A DNA stretch of 64,000 bases from assembly GCF_038396845.1 (NCBI RefSeq), contig NZ_CP151587.1:2578001-2642000 (forward strand), read 5' to 3'. The notes beneath the pieces are model-generated. The model saw nothing but the letters and a program-made list of their open reading frames with translations. It ran no database searches and was not told where the DNA came from. Each line of letters begins with the position of its first letter. Within the stretch, counting starts at the first letter, position 1. Shown here piece after piece: positions 62,401 to 64,000 of the stretch. The position numbers and the translations under genes are program-made. Source of the stretch: Gymnodinialimonas sp. 57CJ19. Lineage in GTDB: Bacteria > Pseudomonadota > Alphaproteobacteria > Rhodobacterales > Rhodobacteraceae.

Positions 62401-63303
62401 GGTTTCGCGGATCAGGGCGACGGTGTCGATGATGTTGAAGCCCTGGCGTTTGACCACCTGCAAAGCGATGGTGGTTTCGCCGTTGAACCGGGCGGTGCCG
62501 TCGCGGTCTTGGTAGGTCAGGCGAATGTCGGCCAGCTCGCCCAGGGTCACGACCCTGTCGCCGTTGACCGAGATGGCAAGGTTGTAGACATCTTGGGCGT
62601 TGTCGAAACTGGCGGGGATCGTCACCGAGATTGAGCCGCTTTCTGTCGTGACTTCGCCCGCTGCGATCAGTTGGTTGTTGCCTTGGACCGCGTTAATCAG
62701 GTCGGCGGCGGTCACGTCGTAGGCTTCCAGCGCCAGGGGATCGACGATGACCTCCAGCATCTCGTCCCGGGCACCGGCGATCCCGGCGGAGAGGATTGGC
62801 GACAGCGCCTCCAGTTCGGTCTGCATCTCGTTGGCGAGACGGATCAAGGTCCGCTCGGGCGCCGAGCCGGACATGGCCACGACCATGATCGGGAATTCAG
62901 AGAAGTTAATCTCGTTAATCGAGTAGCTTTCGGCCCCTTCGGGGAACTGCACCTCGGCGCGGCCCATGGCGTCGCGCACGTCGGCGATGGTTTCGCCCTT
63001 GTCCCAGCCGAACTCGAACTCAAGGAAGATCCCTGCGTAGCCTTCGGCGGCAGTGGCGTTGATCGTCAACAAGCCGTCGAGGTCTTGGAACTCGGCCTCC
63101 ATCGGGCGCACCAGTAGGCGTTCGCTATCGAGGGCCGAGATACCGGGGAAGGGCACCGACACGAAGAGGCCGGGGATATCAATATCCGGCTCACCTTCTT
63201 TTGGCAGGCCCACATAGGCGGCGGTGCCAGCGGCAAGGGAAAGGACCACAAAGGCGATGACCATGCGCGCGCGTTGGGCGGCCCAGTCAATCACACCCGT
63301 CAT
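59419..63303 (-). CDS. RND efflux transporter permease (AcrB/HAE type) with long C-terminal tail
   Basis: 1294 residues, against about 1030-1050 for typical members. It has the RND pattern of an N-terminal helix, two large periplasmic loops and two sets of membrane helices: GMLVDGAIVVVEYADRRLAEG and TGTGIVALAGIVVNNNIVLIDTYQEY. The extra length comes from a central insertion around 500-620 (membrane segments with a basic RREKKV loop) and about 105 C-terminal residues that are Glu/Pro-rich and cytoplasmic. The usual Asp pair of helix 4 is represented by DGAIVVVEYAD. It overlaps the adaptor gene (ATGA), so the two work as a pair. The substrate is unknown. Confidence 0.9.
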   Translation of the reverse strand: MTGVIDWAAQRARMVIAFVVLSLAAGTAAYVGLPKEGEPDIDIPGLFVSVPFPGISALDSERLLVRPMEAEFQDLDGLLTINATAAEGYAGIFLEFEFGWDKGETIADVRDAMGRAEVQFPEGAESYSINEINFSEFPIMVVAMSGSAPERTLIRLANEMQTELEALSPILSAGIAGARDEMLEVIVDPLALEAYDVTAADLINAVQGNNQLIAAGEVTTESGSISVTIPASFDNAQDVYNLAISVNGDRVVTLGELADIRLTYQDRDGTARFNGETTIALQVVKRQGFNIIDTVALIRETVAAVEATWPEELRASVHVETTLDQSVQVDGMVRQLEGSVLTAIALVMIVVLAALGTRSALLVGFAIPTSFLLCFILLGIMGITISNIVMFGLILAVGMLVDGAIVVVEYADRRLAEGARPMQAYADAAKRMFWPIVSSTATTLCAFLPMLFWPGVPGEFMGMLPVTLIFVLSASLIVALIYLPVLGGVAARFSRLIDTTAQAVKGALPWYLLRLIVTIGMAYVMFLSALQVVRNGVLFTLPAGLSPLMQMAISGAVFVGICVVMSVLVSSIQIPRREKKVTSGYRRSWFGWIIHFLTGNPVMPLVSIAAVSVFVVSVFTYFGANSRGVEFFVTTEPETAIVYVRARGNLSVDEQDAMVRQVEEIVLSQEGVRDVFAFSGSGGLNNNTGGAAAPADTVGQVQIDLEPWGTRPGGDLILEQLQTRLDRLPGFQTEIFSVANGPAAGKPISLRLSGDNWEELQEATRIVRTYYENLDGLTLVEDTLPLPGIDWQINVDVEAAGRFGADVQTVGAMVQLVTRGILLDTMRVPTSDEEIDIRVRFPEEARVLSTLDSLRVRTPDGLIPLSNFVSYAPAPQLATIERIDQSRFFMVKADVLSGLVSVTDTEGETIAILRDVAEIATGGTADLTIDDTEYQIFSAYDGATAVDIDEGLADASLTTTPVNANERIQEITAWLEAENPLPASVSWEWAGDQEEQEESQAFLSSAFAAALGLMFIILLAQFNSIYNSVLVLLAVVLSTTGVLIGMLVMDQTFSIIMTGTGIVALAGIVVNNNIVLIDTYQEYARYMPKLEAIVRTAEARIRPVLLTTITTMAGLAPMMYGISLDFGAGGYTVNSPTALWWKQLATAVVFGLGIATVLTLVFTPSLLALRVWFWTILGGSFRGLALVGARRLSTRAQDWSLQRNARRTRDPVIYWDDAPAEEILSDEVTPSESEPTEPIPEPEPQTTPANDVPLAPPAAPVPPPPADVPEVPDPFEDTELDSDIGPQPPVRAAE

Positions 63304-64000
63304 TGAGTCAACTCCTCAAACGTGGTGGCGACTTCGACACCGGCGGTCACGAATTCCTGCCCCACAACGATCACATCGGCGGTGTCCGGCAGGCCCGACA
63401 ACAGCACCCCGCGAGCGGTGTCGCGGATCAGTTGCACCTCGATGAACTGGACGACGCCATCTTCCACGGTGCGCACCCCGAGAACCCCCTCGTCATTCAG
63501 GGTCAGGCTGGAGGCGGGCAGCAGATGCGATGGCGCGCCCTCGGTCTGGATCAGGATGTTGGCGGTCTGGCCGTCGCGGATTGTCAGCGCCGAGTTTGGC
63601 ACGGTGATCTCCACCCGGAAGGTGCGTGTGCGTTCATCGGCGGAGCGTGACAGGAACGTCACTTCACCCTGCACTTGCTGGCCGCTGGCCAGCTCCGCGC
63701 CTGCGGTTGCCCCCACCTGGATGCGGTCCACTTGCGCTTCGGGCACGAAGCCCACCAGTTTGATCGGGTCCAACTGGATGATCGTGGCACAGATCGTGCC
63801 GGGCTGCATCAGTGTTCCAAGCTCGGCCGTGTCGGTTTCCAACAGGCCCGAAAACGGGGCGTGGATCGTCAGCATGGTGATCGCTTCTTCGGCTCGGGTC
63901 ACGGCGGCCTCTGCGGCGCGAACCCCTGCAAGGGCCGATTGCACGCTGGCCTGCGCCGCTTGAACGCCCGCTTGCGCCCCTTGCACCTGTGCCATGGCGC
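63300..64000 (-). CDS. RND efflux periplasmic adaptor (membrane fusion protein), C-terminal part
   Basis: The frame is open to the window edge, so the N-terminus is missing; about 233 residues are seen. A coiled-coil stretch (AQAGVQAAQASVQSALAGV) is followed by the lipoyl half-motif IHAPFSGLLETDTAELGTLM and a beta-barrel domain (IQVGATAGAELASGQQVQGEVTFLS) and membrane-proximal part. The start of the gene lies beyond 64000. It overlaps the RND gene by 4 bases. No outer-membrane channel gene is seen. Confidence 0.9.
   Translation of the reverse strand, partial: AMAQVQGAQAGVQAAQASVQSALAGVRAAEAAVTRAEEAITMLTIHAPFSGLLETDTAELGTLMQPGTICATIIQLDPIKLVGFVPEAQVDRIQVGATAGAELASGQQVQGEVTFLSRSADERTRTFRVEITVPNSALTIRDGQTANILIQTEGAPSHLLPASSLTLNDEGVLGVRTVEDGVVQFIEVQLIRDTARGVLLSGLPDTADVIVVGQEFVTAGVEVATTFEELTQ

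Overview
The window looks like a chromosomal segment of a marine alphaproteobacterium of the family Rhodobacteraceae (roseobacter group). This rests on the gene complement and gene order: purL-bolA-grxD, ruvX-ccmI, a sarcosine oxidase cluster, a fused indolepyruvate ferredoxin oxidoreductase, an invasion-associated locus B protein, a DUF1289 protein, and GC-rich coding sequence with long antisense open frames. No species can be named from the sequence alone.

Layout. Positions 1-2556 hold a truncated amidohydrolase, a DUF4386 membrane protein and dusA. A tRNA-Arg(CCG) at 2608-2684 is the insertion site of a small integrative element (2671-8333) bounded by a 17-bp direct repeat. The element carries a tyrosine integrase, an AlpA-like regulator, a tightly overlapping control operon, an inverted-repeat cluster that could be an origin, and cargo: a secreted nuclease-like protein and two overlapping genes of unknown function. 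The chromosome resumes with an Ldh2-type dehydrogenase, msrB-msrA, two envelope peptidoglycan genes (DUF882 and an L,D-transpeptidase), an lpxD-carrier protein-ketosynthase group, an IalB-like protein, a HerA-like ATPase, ccmF-ccmH and an enoyl-CoA hydratase.

Positions 22543-29507 form a branched-chain amino acid ABC transporter locus (livK; livG-livF-four small secreted proteins-livH-livM). The four small proteins share a four-cysteine pattern and look like tandem paralogues. Then follow an aldolase group, der, grxD/bolA, purL, an acetyltransferase, and a LysR gene divergent from the indolepyruvate oxidoreductase. After those come a TauE-type exporter, ruvX and ccmI. The sarcosine oxidase genes soxB and soxDAG (45207-52110) are separated by three unrelated genes and followed by the superoxide dismutase sodB. 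A small stress-like operon (53045-53786) has an ECF-type promoter. The right end holds a nuclease/phosphatase lipoprotein, a LOG-family protein, a LysM protein, an Atm1-type ABC exporter and an RND efflux system whose adaptor gene runs off the edge.

Non-coding structure of note: two short minus-strand elements (17064-17133 and 37319-37394). Each has a hairpin with CCUCCC in its loop, followed directly by a strong intrinsic terminator. This is the architecture of the alphaproteobacterial CcsR or 'cuckoo' small RNAs.
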